DNA of 64,000 bases, taken from contig CAMYKY010000001.1 in NCBI GenBank assembly GCA_947259165.1, positions 1 through 64,000 of the forward strand, read 5' to 3'. This document shows positions 25,606 to 34,373 of this stretch, one piece after another (position 1 is the stretch's first letter; the number at the start of each line of letters is the position of its first letter). Made by a program: the position numbers and the translations under genes. This DNA comes from an uncultured Acidobacteriota bacterium. Its GTDB lineage: Bacteria; Acidobacteriota; Vicinamibacteria; Marinacidobacterales; SMYC01. The notes below the pieces were generated by a model, which had not been told where the DNA came from, made no database searches, and saw only the letters and a program-made list of their open reading frames with translations.

Positions 25606-26630
25606 AACAGACGTTTTTGCGGATTTCTTTGCAGGTGCGTCGGCTCGAGGCCGAAATGGTGGTAGGCGAGATCGGTCGCAACGCGCCCGCGCGGCGTGCG
25701 GTCGAGAAACCCGATCTGGATCAGGTAAGGCTCGTAGATATCTTCGATCGTATCGGGCTCCTCGCCAACGACCGCGGCAACCGTTGAAAGACCAACGGGA
25801 CCACCCGAGAACTTCTCCATGATCGTCAGCAGGATGGTGCGGTCCATTTCGTCGAAGCCCATCTCGTCGACTTCGAGCAGGGTTAACGCGTCGGCCGCGA
25901 CTCCAGACGTGACTTTCCCATCTGCCTTGACCTGAGCAAAGTCCCGAACACGCCTCAGAAGACGATTCGCGATCCGAGGGGTGCCGCGCGAACGCTTCGC
26001 AATCGCTATCGCCGCATCCCCGTCGACGGCAACGCCGAGAATCGACGCGGAGCGTTCGATGACCGCCGTCAGGTCTTCCACCGTATAGAAATCGAGACGG
26101 TGCACGATGCCGAAGCGCGCCCTTAGCGGCGAGGTCAAGAGTCCGGCCCGTGTCGTTGCGCCAATGAGGGTGAACGGCGCCACGGGGATCTTGACGGATT
26201 TCGCCGACGGCCCCTGCCCAATGATGATGTCGAGCTTGAAATCCTCCATCGCGGGGTACAGCACTTCCTCGATCGCGGGATGGAGCCGGTGGATCTCGTC
26301 GATGAACAAAACGTCGCGCTCTTCGAGGTTCGTGAGCAGCGCAACGAGATCACCCGACTTCTCGACGAGAGGTCCCGCGGTCGTCGTGATGTTCACCGCG
26401 AGCTCGTTTGCCACGACGTGGGCCAGAGTCGTCTTGCCGAGCCCCGGAGGCCCGTACGTCAGCATGTGGTCCATTGCCTCGCCCCGCTCACGCGCCGCCT
26501 GAACCGCGATCTCGAGCTGCGCGAGAACCTTCTTCTGCCCGACATACTCTCGAAATCCCCGGGGGCGAAGACTCTGGTCAAGAGAAAGATCCTCGTCGGT
26601 GCGACCCAGCGAGATCAGACGCTCTGCCAT
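25602..26630 (-). CDS. ruvB: Holliday junction branch migration ATPase RuvB
   Basis: A 342-residue RuvB of standard length: [11 protein letters not shown] at the N-terminus, Walker [10 protein letters not shown] (60-68), Walker [10 protein letters not shown], sensor [18 protein letters not shown] and the C-terminal winged-helix [16 protein letters not shown]. It drives branch migration with RuvA, coded separately at 29237-29839. It is transcribed away from the MarR gene, with 71 bases between, and is coupled to queA. Confidence 0.97.
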   Translation of the reverse strand: MAERLISLGRTDEDLSLDQSLRPRGFREYVGQKKVLAQLEIAVQAARERGEAMDHMLTYGPPGLGKTTLAHVVANELAVNITTTAGPLVEKSGDLVALLTNLEERDVLFIDEIHRLHPAIEEVLYPAMEDFKLDIIIGQGPSAKSVKIPVAPFTLIGATTRAGLLTSPLRARFGIVHRLDFYTVEDLTAVIERSASILGVAVDGDAAIAIAKRSRGTPRIANRLLRRVRDFAQVKADGKVTSGVAADALTLLEVDEMGFDEMDRTILLTIMEKFSGGPVGLSTVAAVVGEEPDTIEDIYEPYLIQIGFLDRTPRGRVATDLAYHHFGLEPTHLQRNPQKRLF

Positions 26631-26665
26631 CTTTCCGGCAAGTCTACAACAAGAGCAAAAAAGAT

Positions 26666-26695
26666 TTGTCCCCTCCTTTATTACGTGTATATACT
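26666..26695 (+). promoter_or_regulatory. Candidate promoter of the MarR gene (leaderless transcript)
   Basis: TTGTCC (26666-26671) and TATACT (26690-26695) are separated by 18 bases. The expected start of transcription, 6-7 bases after the -10 box, falls at the ATG (26702), and no ribosome-binding site precedes that ATG. A GTATATAC palindrome overlaps the -10 box and could be an operator. Confidence 0.45.
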
Positions 26696-26701
26696 CTCTT
26701 T

Positions 26702-27163
26702 ATGCCGACCGACGAAACTCCGGACATCGAGTGCGCGGTCTTCCATCTGCGCAAGACGACGCGGACGATTACTCAGCTCTATGACGAGGTGCTGCGTCCC
26801 ACAGGGTTGCGGAGCACGCAGTATTCGATATTGCGCATCGTTTCGAACCTGGGTCCATTCACCGTCAACGAGCTCGGCACGACCATGGGGATGGATCGCA
26901 CCACGGTGACCCGAAACGTGCGGTTGCTCGAACGGATGGGCCACCTCCGTATCGAGCCCGGAGACGATCGCCGAACACGGCGGGTTCGACTCAGCGCTCG
27001 CGGTCGCTCCGCGGTCGAAAAAACTCAGCCCTACTGGGAGCAGGCCCAGGCAATCCTCGTTGGCGGCCTCGGTGATAAACGGTGGCAGAAGTTGCGAAAC
27101 GAGCTCACGGCGATTGTCAACGTCGGGCGCAAAGAGCTCGACAAAAGGGCAGACACAAGATGA
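26702..27163 (+). CDS. MarR-family transcriptional regulator
   Basis: A 153-residue winged-helix regulator. The DNA-binding region reads LGPFTVNELGTTMGMDRTTVTRNVRLLERMG followed by a wing with DDRRTRRVRLSARGR, the standard MarR layout, flanked by dimerisation helices. Such proteins repress their own or adjacent genes and respond to small ligands. The ATG at 26702 follows a promoter so closely that the message is probably leaderless; the longer frame upstream opposes ruvB. Its target is unknown; the following open stretch is only a gene remnant. Confidence 0.88.
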   Translation: MPTDETPDIECAVFHLRKTTRTITQLYDEVLRPTGLRSTQYSILRIVSNLGPFTVNELGTTMGMDRTTVTRNVRLLERMGHLRIEPGDDRRTRRVRLSARGRSAVEKTQPYWEQAQAILVGGLGDKRWQKLRNELTAIVNVGRKELDKRADTR

Positions 27164-27164
27164 T

Positions 27165-27398
27165 AGGATTCCGCATCTCCACACTCACCCCGCCATCTTC
27201 GCCCGCTACCTCGACTACCTCGAAAGCCTCGTCCAAGCGGTCCGGCACGCCCACCGTGAAGATTGGAGCCTCGAGCAAACCCTGGGGCGATTCCCGCTGC
27301 CTGAGCGCTTCGCGATCTCGACGCAGCTCTCGAGCGCTTCGTTTTACAAGGGACTGCATCCTTACAACCTTCAACGGAGTTTTCTCGAAACCCAATAG
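27165..27398 (+). pseudogene. C-terminal gene remnant, possibly MBL-fold hydrolase
   Basis: About 75 codons with strong codon bias but no start codon in frame after the MarR stop. The reading begins HTHPAIFARYLDYLESLV and ends YNLQRSFLETQ. The helical pattern with SLEQTLGRFPLPERF resembles the last helices of metallo-beta-lactamase-fold hydrolases, but this is weak. It is best read as the surviving tail of a deleted gene, or a short gene with an unusual start. Confidence 0.35.
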
Positions 27399-27445
27399 GG
27401 AAAGTCTTCACCTTCCGCTCCGCGCCGCCGTGGTGAAAAAAGCGG

Positions 27446-29236
27446 CTAGACTTCGAGACCAATGGAGCGCATCAGGTCGAGGGCATTGCTCTTCTTCACC
27501 ACGCCTTCGCGCATGACGTAGTCGAACTGAATCTCTCCATCGACGATCTGATCTTCGAAGTGAACGTTCGTGGCTGCGTTGTCCATCGTATCCGCCATCT
27601 TCGAGAGCGCAAGGTCGTGGGTCGTGATGAAACCCACGGCGCCGCGATCGATGAGGCCGCGAACGACCGCCTCCGCACCGATGCGGCGATCGTGCGAGTT
27701 GGTTCCATGGAGGATCTCGTCGAGCAGGAATAGCACCGGTGTACTCCCGGACGTCAACTCCAGTACTTGTCGGAGGCGGAGAATCTCGGCGTAAAAATGC
27801 GAAATACCCTCTTGTAGTGAATCCAGAATTCGAATCGATGCTGCAACGGTAAACGGCGACAACTCGAGCTTTCGCGCACACACCGGCGCACCTGCGAACG
27901 CAAGTACGGCGTTGACCCCGATGGCCCGGAGAAACGTGCTCTTGCCCGACATGTTCGAGCCGGAGACGACGAGCAGTCGCAGCTCGTCCCCGAAGCGGAC
28001 GTCGTTTCGAATGAGGCGCGACGCTGGGATCAGGGGGTGGCCGAGGCCCTCGGCGTCGTAGACAACTCCATCCTCGCAAAGGGCGGGGAACGGGTCCTCC
28101 GGATGCTCGAAGGCATAGGTGGCCACAGCGAGGAGGGCGTCGAGCTCTCCAACTGCGGAGAGCCAACGAGGCACGTGCGGCCCCGACCGCTGTCGCCACG
28201 ACTCGATCGCGAAAGCAAACTGAGTGCCCCACAGCAGTAGCGCCGCAAACGGCGCGAACAGCTGATTTCGGCGGGCATCGAGATACTCGACGAGACGAAT
28301 CAACCGACGTATCTGTCGGGACGCGGGCTCGCCCTCGGAGACGAGCGCCTCCTGAAGGGAAACGAGACGTGAGGACGCAAACCGTTCCCCTTCGAGTCTC
28401 TCGACCAGCAGCGACAAAACACTGAGGGCATTCGCCGGGTCTTCCACGGCGGTGAGAACCGATCGGACCCGCGGACGGAAGGCGAGCGCGAACGCGGCAC
28501 TGACAGCGGCCAAACCCAAAAACGGCAGTCGCGTCCACCACGCCGCGATCCACCCGATAGAGGCCACGAGAGTCGCGCTGCCCAAAACGAGCGCGATGAT
28601 TCTCACCGACGACGATGTCAAAACGGCGGGCTCGGTAGCCCACTTGGAAAGGGTTTCCGGATCGACGCTGTCGACGGCGACGGGTCGCTCGCGCGCGATG
28701 TCCTCGCGGAGTTTGACCAAGGGAGCGAGCTCGGCCACAGATTGTTGACGTTGTCGAACAACCTCAAGCGGTGCGGGAGAGAGCAACCATCCGGCGAGCG
28801 TCTTGGCGCCCCACGGGCTTTGAGTCGTTGCGAGCAACTCAAACAACGATCCGCTACCAAAAACATCGAGGTCGCTCGAGTAGGGATGGTGCGGGTCGAT
28901 GAACGCAGCGCCCTGGTTGCCGGTTCCGGCCCACGCGTCGCCTAGTCGAGCGAGCCCTCGAGAGTAAAACAGCCGGGAACGCTCGGCGCGGCGCACCCCT
29001 TCATAGAGACGCGCATGCCAGCTCATCAGAAAGGCGAATGTCACGACCGGGACCAGAAGCCACGGCCACGCAACCCGATCGGTTTCCCACACGAACCACG
29101 CCACGGCGACGCCCACCACGAAAACGATCAGGCGCGAGTAGGAGACGAGCGAGGCTTTGCGCTCGCGACTCTCTCGCTCGAGCTGACGCTCCGAAATCCG
29201 AGCGTTGTAGAGCTCCGCTATTGCGTCCCGCGTCAT
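27446..29236 (-). CDS. Membrane-associated MutS-like ATPase
   Basis: A 596-residue protein with the MutS ABC-type ATPase domain at its C-terminus: Walker A SGSNMSGKST, LQEGISHFYAEILRL, Walker B LFLLDEILHGTNSHDR and FITTHDLALSK. It lacks the mismatch-recognition and connector domains of MutS and instead has two helices near residues 35-70 and two more near 210-255 that look membrane-spanning. Such MutS-related membrane proteins are widespread in Bacteroidota and Acidobacteriota, with no settled function. Its ATG abuts the ruvA stop (TAGATG), so it belongs to the ruvC-ruvA unit. Confidence 0.85.
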   Translation of the reverse strand: MTRDAIAELYNARISERQLERESRERKASLVSYSRLIVFVVGVAVAWFVWETDRVAWPWLLVPVVTFAFLMSWHARLYEGVRRAERSRLFYSRGLARLGDAWAGTGNQGAAFIDPHHPYSSDLDVFGSGSLFELLATTQSPWGAKTLAGWLLSPAPLEVVRQRQQSVAELAPLVKLREDIARERPVAVDSVDPETLSKWATEPAVLTSSSVRIIALVLGSATLVASIGWIAAWWTRLPFLGLAAVSAAFALAFRPRVRSVLTAVEDPANALSVLSLLVERLEGERFASSRLVSLQEALVSEGEPASRQIRRLIRLVEYLDARRNQLFAPFAALLLWGTQFAFAIESWRQRSGPHVPRWLSAVGELDALLAVATYAFEHPEDPFPALCEDGVVYDAEGLGHPLIPASRLIRNDVRFGDELRLLVVSGSNMSGKSTFLRAIGVNAVLAFAGAPVCARKLELSPFTVAASIRILDSLQEGISHFYAEILRLRQVLELTSGSTPVLFLLDEILHGTNSHDRRIGAEAVVRGLIDRGAVGFITTHDLALSKMADTMDNAATNVHFEDQIVDGEIQFDYVMREGVVKKSNALDLMRSIGLEV

Positions 29237-29839
29237 CTACCCGGAAAGCTTTCGCAGAACGCTTTTGAGCGCATCCTCGAACTTGGCGTCGGGGTCGCTG
29301 GCAACGACCTGCTCGACTCCCTTCTCGGATTGTGGGCGCGGAAAACCAAGGTTCAGCAGCGCCGAGATCAAATCTTCGGCAAGCGTCTGCACCGGATCCG
29401 CGCTCGCGGCCCTCATCCGGCCCTCACTCGCTGAAACTTGCGGCATTTTGTCGCGAAGCTCGAGAATGAGCCGCTCCGCCGTTTTCTTGCCGACCCCAGG
29501 GATCGCGTTGAGGCGACGATGGTCTCCTCGACGGATCGCGTCAATGAGCGTTTGAGGTTCGAGACCGGACATGACCTTGAGCGCAAGCGACGGGCCGACC
29601 CCGGCAACACTAATGAGCCGGTCGAAGAGAAGCCGCTCCTTCGCGGAGAAGAACCCGTAGAGAGCAAGCGTGTCTTCCCGCACGTGCGTATGGATCTGGA
29701 GAGCAACAGACTCCCCTTCACTCGGAAGCTCGTAATACGTCGACACCGGGATAAGGACTTTGTAGCCAACGCCACCCACGAGAACGACCACGTGATCCGG
29801 CGTTTTTGTTTTGAGTCCTCCTTCGAGATAGGAAATCAC
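29237..29839 (-). CDS. ruvA: Holliday junction DNA helicase subunit RuvA
   Basis: A 200-residue RuvA, normal length. It has the N-terminal OB-fold (MISYLEGGL, VGYKVLIPVSTYYELP), the helix-hairpin-helix pair (ISVAGVGPSLALKVMSG and LNAIPGVGKKTAERLILELRDK) and a C-terminal RuvB-binding domain with SALLNLGFPRPQSEKGV. It binds Holliday junctions as a tetramer. It overlaps ruvC by 4 bases and is followed directly by the MutS-like gene. Confidence 0.95.
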   Translation of the reverse strand: MISYLEGGLKTKTPDHVVVLVGGVGYKVLIPVSTYYELPSEGESVALQIHTHVREDTLALYGFFSAKERLLFDRLISVAGVGPSLALKVMSGLEPQTLIDAIRRGDHRRLNAIPGVGKKTAERLILELRDKMPQVSASEGRMRAASADPVQTLAEDLISALLNLGFPRPQSEKGVEQVVASDPDAKFEDALKSVLRKLSG

Positions 29840-30333
29840 GAAGATGTTCGCACTTTCGCGTGGAACCGCATCTGGTTAGCGTGACACAAAGCGAGCGCGA
29901 GCGCGTCGGCGGCGTCGTGGGGATCGGGTGGAGCGTCGAGCGCCAACAAAACCGCGACCATTTTTTGGACCTGGTGCTTGTCGGCTCGACCATAGCCGAC
30001 CACGGACTGTTTCACCTCGAGCGGTGAATACTCGTGCACCGGAAGCGCCCGCTCGACGCCCGCCAAAAGCGCAACACCTCGAACATGCCCAAGCTTCAGA
30101 GCGCTCTTGACGTTGGTCGCAAAAAAGAGGCTCTCGACCACCATCTCGTCCGGGCCACAATCATCCATCACATCGAGGATCCCCTGATGAATGGTTTTCA
30201 ACTTCTCGGGGAAAGATCGCGTCACTGCCGTCCGCACGACACCGTGGGTTACGAGCGCATGCCGGCTTCCGTCGGTATCGATGACGCCGAAACCGGTGAC
30301 TCGAGAGCCCGGGTCAATTCCGAGGATCCTCAT
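29836..30333 (-). CDS. ruvC: Crossover junction endodeoxyribonuclease RuvC
   Basis: A 165-residue RuvC, normal length. The catalytic acidic residues are visible in MRILGIDPGSRVTGFGVI (Asp7), VVESLFFATN (Glu) and PPDPHDAADALALAL (paired acidic residues near the C-terminus). It resolves Holliday junctions by symmetric nicking. It heads the ruvC-ruvA-mutS-like unit, 25 bases downstream of yebC. Confidence 0.95.
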   Translation of the reverse strand: MRILGIDPGSRVTGFGVIDTDGSRHALVTHGVVRTAVTRSFPEKLKTIHQGILDVMDDCGPDEMVVESLFFATNVKSALKLGHVRGVALLAGVERALPVHEYSPLEVKQSVVGYGRADKHQVQKMVAVLLALDAPPDPHDAADALALALCHANQMRFHAKVRTSS

Positions 30334-30358
30334 AACTCGACATCGCGCGATGGGACGA

Positions 30359-31108
30359 TCAAGACATTGCGGCCACGATCTCTTCTTCGTCGATGTCGAA
30401 ATTCGCCCAAACGTTCGTGAGATCTTCGTGATCCTCGAGCGCTTCCATAAGCTTGAGCATCTGCTTGGCCTGTTTGCCTTCGAGCTTCACGCTCGTTTGA
30501 GGGATCATGGCGATTTCCTCCGCGGCAACAGGGATGCTCTTGGCCGAGAGTGCGTCCCGAACCGCCTGAAACGCGTCGGGGGCGGTGAAGATTTCCCAAA
30601 GGGTTCCGTCTTCGTTGACATCGTCGGCGCCGGCTTCGAGAACGATCTCGAGCAACGTCTCTTCGTCAACGTCGTCCCCCTCGACTACGAGATAGCCCTT
30701 TTTGTCGAACAACCAATTGACGGAGCCGGACTCTCCCAGGTTGCCGCCGTATTTGGAGAAGAAATGACGTATTTCTCCAACCGTACGATTCTTGTTGTCC
30801 GTCGTCGCCTCGATGAAAACCGCAACCCCACCAGGCCCATAGCCTTCGTATTGAACCTCTTCGAGGTTGTAGCCCTCGAGCTCACCGGTTCCCTTTTTGA
30901 TGGCTCGCTCGATATTGTCCTTGGGCATGTTCACGGATTTCGCCTTGTCCACCGCAAGGCGGAGCCGGGGGTTGAAATCGATATCGCCCCCGCCCAACCG
31001 GGCCGCCACCGTAATCTCTTTGATGATACCGGTGAACGCCTTGCCTCGCTTGGCGTCCGTCGCCGCTTTCTTGTGCTTAATAGAGTGCCACTTAGAATGT
31101 CCAGACAT
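30359..31108 (-). CDS. yebC: YebC/PmpR-family protein
   Basis: A 249-residue YebC-family protein that starts with the invariant [23 protein letters not shown] pattern and contains [40 protein letters not shown] and an acidic C-terminal domain. Family members are described as transcription regulators and, more recently, as translation factors. The start is the ATG at 31108; 28 extra codons upstream carry no family sequence. Placement before ruvC is the common bacterial arrangement. Confidence 0.95.
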   Translation of the reverse strand: MSGHSKWHSIKHKKAATDAKRGKAFTGIIKEITVAARLGGGDIDFNPRLRLAVDKAKSVNMPKDNIERAIKKGTGELEGYNLEEVQYEGYGPGGVAVFIEATTDNKNRTVGEIRHFFSKYGGNLGESGSVNWLFDKKGYLVVEGDDVDEETLLEIVLEAGADDVNEDGTLWEIFTAPDAFQAVRDALSAKSIPVAAEEIAMIPQTSVKLEGKQAKQMLKLMEALEDHEDLTNVWANFDIDEEEIVAAMS

Positions 31109-31184
31109 TGGAACGAAATCGTAGCACGCCGGTGGGCCGGCCTCAATGGTTTCTGGTCCGGCGATCGGCTGTCGGCATCCGGCT

Positions 31185-32009
31185 CTAGTCATCGAACACG
31201 AACGTCGGCTCCTCGTAGTAGCGGACGCGGTGCTCGGAGACTTTGTGCTGGATCTCGTCCTTGAGCCAACGGCGTTTTTCTTCGAGGGGCAGGCTCGATT
31301 TCAATAGAGGCAGGCGGAGGTCGAAACCCAGCACGCGCCGAGGCACGAGGATGCGGGTGACGCCGGAGGGAAGACGATCACCGGCTTCGGCGACAGCGCG
31401 GACATCCTCTTTGGCGAAATCGGGGAACATCACGAGGGCCCCGAAATGTGGATGCTGGTCTCGCAGCGACGCGACGTCGGCGTGATTCACTCGATCCATT
31501 CGCGCATCGCCTTTGTAATAGATGTCGACGATCGAGCGCAGGTGTTGGACCCTCTCGGACCACGGCGCATCTGTAACCAGATGCACCGCTTCGTCCCCTT
31601 CGGTGACGAAACTCGCAAGGTGACCTTCGGGTGGGACGTCACCCGTCCGAACCTCGAGCCCTGTTATCGAGCGCGCATGGTCGACGAGTCCCTTCGCTTC
31701 GATGTCGCGTACGACGTGATTCCAGTGCCCAATCTCGAGTGCGGGATTCTCGAACGGCTCGACCTGGACGAGAAGGTGCTCGATATCGAGGTTCTCGAGC
31801 GCCGAGACACGATTGGCGCCATCGAGAAGCAAATAGCGGTCGCTGCCTTCAAGACTGGCGACGATCGGCGGGTTCCTCAAAATCCCGTCCGCCGAGAGGC
31901 GATCGAGCAAGCGAGCGACCCGCTCGAGATCGACCTCTTCATGAAGCAGAAGATCGGTGATGGGAACGATTCGCAGGTCCGGAAAACCCCCGGAAGACTT
32001 CTGGCTCAT
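31185..32009 (-). CDS. ParB/sulfiredoxin-fold protein, SbnI/SerK-like
   Basis: A 274-residue protein whose first 90 residues carry a ParB-type nuclease/NTP-binding fold: [27 protein letters not shown] and [15 protein letters not shown], the latter matching the ParB GxHR-like box with ANR in its place. The remaining 180 residues resemble those of free-serine kinase/SbnI-like ParB relatives. No DNA-binding HTH follows, so it is not a partition protein. It lies 17 bases downstream of an XRE regulator on the same strand, so the two are probably one transcript. The function is tentative. Confidence 0.65.
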   Translation of the reverse strand: MSQKSSGGFPDLRIVPITDLLLHEEVDLERVARLLDRLSADGILRNPPIVASLEGSDRYLLLDGANRVSALENLDIEHLLVQVEPFENPALEIGHWNHVVRDIEAKGLVDHARSITGLEVRTGDVPPEGHLASFVTEGDEAVHLVTDAPWSERVQHLRSIVDIYYKGDARMDRVNHADVASLRDQHPHFGALVMFPDFAKEDVRAVAEAGDRLPSGVTRILVPRRVLGFDLRLPLLKSSLPLEEKRRWLKDEIQHKVSEHRVRYYEEPTFVFDD

Positions 32010-32026
32010 CCCGCTATTGTAGTGCC

Positions 32027-32374
32027 CTACTTCCGCATGCGCCGATTCTTCTTCCGGGCGGCGGCGACAAGCTCGTCGATATGCTCTTGCGCGAGACCGT
32101 CCATAGCACGCAGCATCTTCCCAGCATTCGCGGGCTGCCGGTAGATAATGCGTTTGAGATCGGTTCCGACCCGGCCCGCGAGTGCGAGCAACTCGTCTGG
32201 GTCCTGGTCGAGCGCCTTCGCTATACGGATGACCTTTTGCTCGGCTGGGGGAGGGAACACATCGCGCTCAATCGGCGCCAGATACGTCGGACTCATTCCG
32301 ACTTTCCGCGCAAATTGGGCGATGCTGATGTTCCTTCCTTCTCGGAGTTTACGAATCGTCCTTCCAAACTTCAT
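32027..32374 (-). CDS. XRE-family helix-turn-helix regulator
   Basis: A 115-residue protein with an N-terminal XRE/Cro HTH (IRKLREGRNISIAQFARKVG, then MSPTYLAPIERDVFPPP) and a basic C-terminal helix ending in KKNRRMRK. The start is the ATG at 32374 with AGGAGGAGG upstream; 31 upstream codons in frame are not part of it. It heads a two-gene unit with the ParB-like protein. No toxin partner is visible, so an antitoxin role is not supported. Confidence 0.82.
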   Translation of the reverse strand: MKFGRTIRKLREGRNISIAQFARKVGMSPTYLAPIERDVFPPPAEQKVIRIAKALDQDPDELLALAGRVGTDLKRIIYRQPANAGKMLRAMDGLAQEHIDELVAAARKKNRRMRK

Positions 32375-32583
32375 CGTGACGGGCCTCCTCCTGCGGTGGC
32401 TATCACTTGCAAAACAAGACCGACTCGGTTCGAGAGTCATACCAGGTAGGCAAGGGAGCACGGACACTCGAGCCGGTTTCCGAAAGATCTCCCCTCTGCA
32501 GAGAAGACTAGGACGACGGGATTCTAATCGTGGCGGCGATTGACGGTCAACTACCTAACGGCAGTCGGTTGCCGAAAGCCGTA

Positions 32584-33750
32584 CTACGATTCCAGCCAGT
32601 CAGAAAGGTGAACGAGAGTGCCGCCTTCGGCCTTGCTCAAATGGACGGCGTTGAGTCCCTGATGGTTGTCGCTGTCGAAGCTAATCGGCGTGCCAACGAA
32701 GTTGTCGGTCCAGTTGTCGATGGTCTCGAGCGATAGGATGAACCCGAGCCGCGAGAGCTCCGGCCCGGCACGACGCAGCCCCTCGACGAGGATTTCGGCG
32801 CGGGCAAGTCCCCAGTAGGCGTACGTTCCGAACTCCATCCCGTTGCCGTACTGTTCGATGATCTCGCGGGCCTTGACGGCACCCGCCTCCTCGGACGTCG
32901 TCTCGGGCACACTCGATGCCACGATCGCGCCGTCCCAAGCCTCGCCCGCAAGGTCGAACATGACTGGGTCGGAGAGCACCTGGGTGGCAACGATTTGCGG
33001 GTCGTAGTCCTCGATCTCAGCGAGCGCCTTGACGAGTGCCGCAGCGCCTTCGGTGATACTCCAGACGAAAATGACGTCCACTTCTTCGTCTTTGAACTTC
33101 TGAGCAACCTCAGCGAGATCGTTTTGACCCACTTCATATGGCTGCGCCAGGGCGATCTCCTTGTCGGCAGCCCTGAGTCCCAAGCGCACGCCTTCTTGGC
33201 CTTCCCGCCCAAAGGAGTCGTCCTGGTAGAACATGCCGTACTTATCCGCCTCGATCTCGTCGACGACGTACTTCGCGAGAATGCGCCCTTCGGTGACATA
33301 GGACGGAAACGTCGAGAATATGTAGGCATTGACGGGCGAAGTCCACACCCGCGCGCCGGAGCCGGGGTTCACCCACGGGAGGAGCTTCATAGCGATATAG
33401 TCTTTGACCGCGAGACAGTTTGCCGTGCCATTACCACCGAGCAACGCAAAGACATGTTCGCCATCGATGAGCTCCTCGACGACACCTGGCGTTCGCGCGG
33501 GATCGTAGCCGTCGTCCTTTATCAGCAGACGGAGCTTCCGTCCGTGAATGCCGCCTTGATCGTTGATGTAGGCGAAATAGGCATCCATGGCTTTGGCGAT
33601 CGTCGAAAGATTCGACGCCGGTCCCGTCATAGGAGCCCACGTTCCGATCAGAACCTCTTCGCTCGTCACACCGATATCCGGACCTCCGCAGCCCACGGAG
33701 ACGAGCAGCGTGCAAATCGCTGCCAACGCAAGAATTCTTTTGAGTTCCAT
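32584..33750 (-). CDS. ABC-type branched-chain amino acid substrate-binding lipoprotein
   Basis: A 388-residue periplasmic-binding protein of the Leu/Ile/Val type (Peripla_BP_6). It starts MELKRILALAAICTLLVSVGC, a lipoprotein signal with lipobox VSVGC. The mature part shows GTWAPMTGPASNLSTIAKAMDAYFAYIN, GGIHGRKLRLLIKDDGYDP and a closing NHQGLNAVHLSK. No permease or ATPase genes lie nearby, so it is an orphan binding protein whose transporter is elsewhere or which senses ligands. Upstream codons to 33933 lack a signal-peptide sense and are excluded. Confidence 0.88.
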   Translation of the reverse strand: MELKRILALAAICTLLVSVGCGGPDIGVTSEEVLIGTWAPMTGPASNLSTIAKAMDAYFAYINDQGGIHGRKLRLLIKDDGYDPARTPGVVEELIDGEHVFALLGGNGTANCLAVKDYIAMKLLPWVNPGSGARVWTSPVNAYIFSTFPSYVTEGRILAKYVVDEIEADKYGMFYQDDSFGREGQEGVRLGLRAADKEIALAQPYEVGQNDLAEVAQKFKDEEVDVIFVWSITEGAAALVKALAEIEDYDPQIVATQVLSDPVMFDLAGEAWDGAIVASSVPETTSEEAGAVKAREIIEQYGNGMEFGTYAYWGLARAEILVEGLRRAGPELSRLGFILSLETIDNWTDNFVGTPISFDSDNHQGLNAVHLSKAEGGTLVHLSDWLES

Positions 33751-33993
33751 CGTAAATATCTTCCTGTCATGGCCGGCACGACGAGTGTGACTCGCCGCCA
33801 CGGCGGCCTTTTTTGATTCTGCTGGTCTGTTCGAGACTCGATTCTCGACATGAGCCCGCGATAATGCCGGACCGCAGCGAGGAATTCTACCATGAAACGC
33901 ACACCCGCAAGGTACTCCCCCAGTAATCGTCATGGTATAATTTTTCTCTCAAACTCTTGCGATGGACAACGTCCAGAAAACGGGGAGCTCACC

Positions 33994-34191
33994 ATGAGCG
34001 ACGAGCTAGAAGTCGAGGATGACGTATTCCTCGAGGAAGGTCTCTTTTACTGCACCTGCGGCAACCCCATCGAGGCCGAGGATGCCAACGGGTTGATCGA
34101 GAAGGAAGCTGGCAAGGAATTCGTCGCCTGCCCCACGTGCGACATGAAACACTTCGCGGACAGCGGCCATTTTCGCCTCGGCGACGACTAG
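33994..34191 (+). CDS. Small acidic zinc-binding protein, hypothetical
   Basis: A 65-residue acidic protein with two cysteine pairs, C20-x-C22 and C46-x2-C49, that would form one zinc ribbon. The ATG at 33994 has GGGGAG upstream; an earlier ATG at 33892 in frame is less likely. I do not recognise a family. It stands alone between the substrate-binding lipoprotein (divergent) and a strong hairpin. Confidence 0.6.
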   Translation: MSDELEVEDDVFLEEGLFYCTCGNPIEAEDANGLIEKEAGKEFVACPTCDMKHFADSGHFRLGDD

Positions 34192-34303
34192 CGGCCTGCC
34201 GAAAATACGATCGCAGCCTTCACGCAGATAGCCGGCCCCGGGAAACACTGAGCTCTCCCCCCAACTGTCCGCATCCGGCTGGTTGGAACTAGATCAGAAG
34301 TGT

Positions 34304-34343
34304 GCGGCGCGCCCCCGACCGGCGAAAGCCGGCGGCGCGCCGC
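34304..34343. terminator. Strong GC-rich hairpin between convergent genes
   Basis: A 10-base perfect outer stem (GCGGCGCGCC with GGCGCGCCGC) encloses an inner CCGGC-GAAA-GCCGG stem-loop. It lies between the small zinc protein and the lysine-rich protein, which converge, and so probably stops transcription from both sides. There is no U-tract after it, so it is not a classical intrinsic terminator. Confidence 0.5.
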
Positions 34344-34373
34344 GTTGATGTCGCGAGCGACTGTTCGTGAGCC

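Noticed and set aside
27408-28643. A 411-residue minus-strand frame inside the MutS-like gene
   Set aside because: It is another frame of the same strand, Arg/Gly-rich with no motif, while the MutS-like frame holds Walker motifs throughout.
32027-32374. XRE protein considered as an antitoxin
   Set aside because: The adjacent gene is ParB-like and not a recognised toxin, and no other small toxin frame is present.
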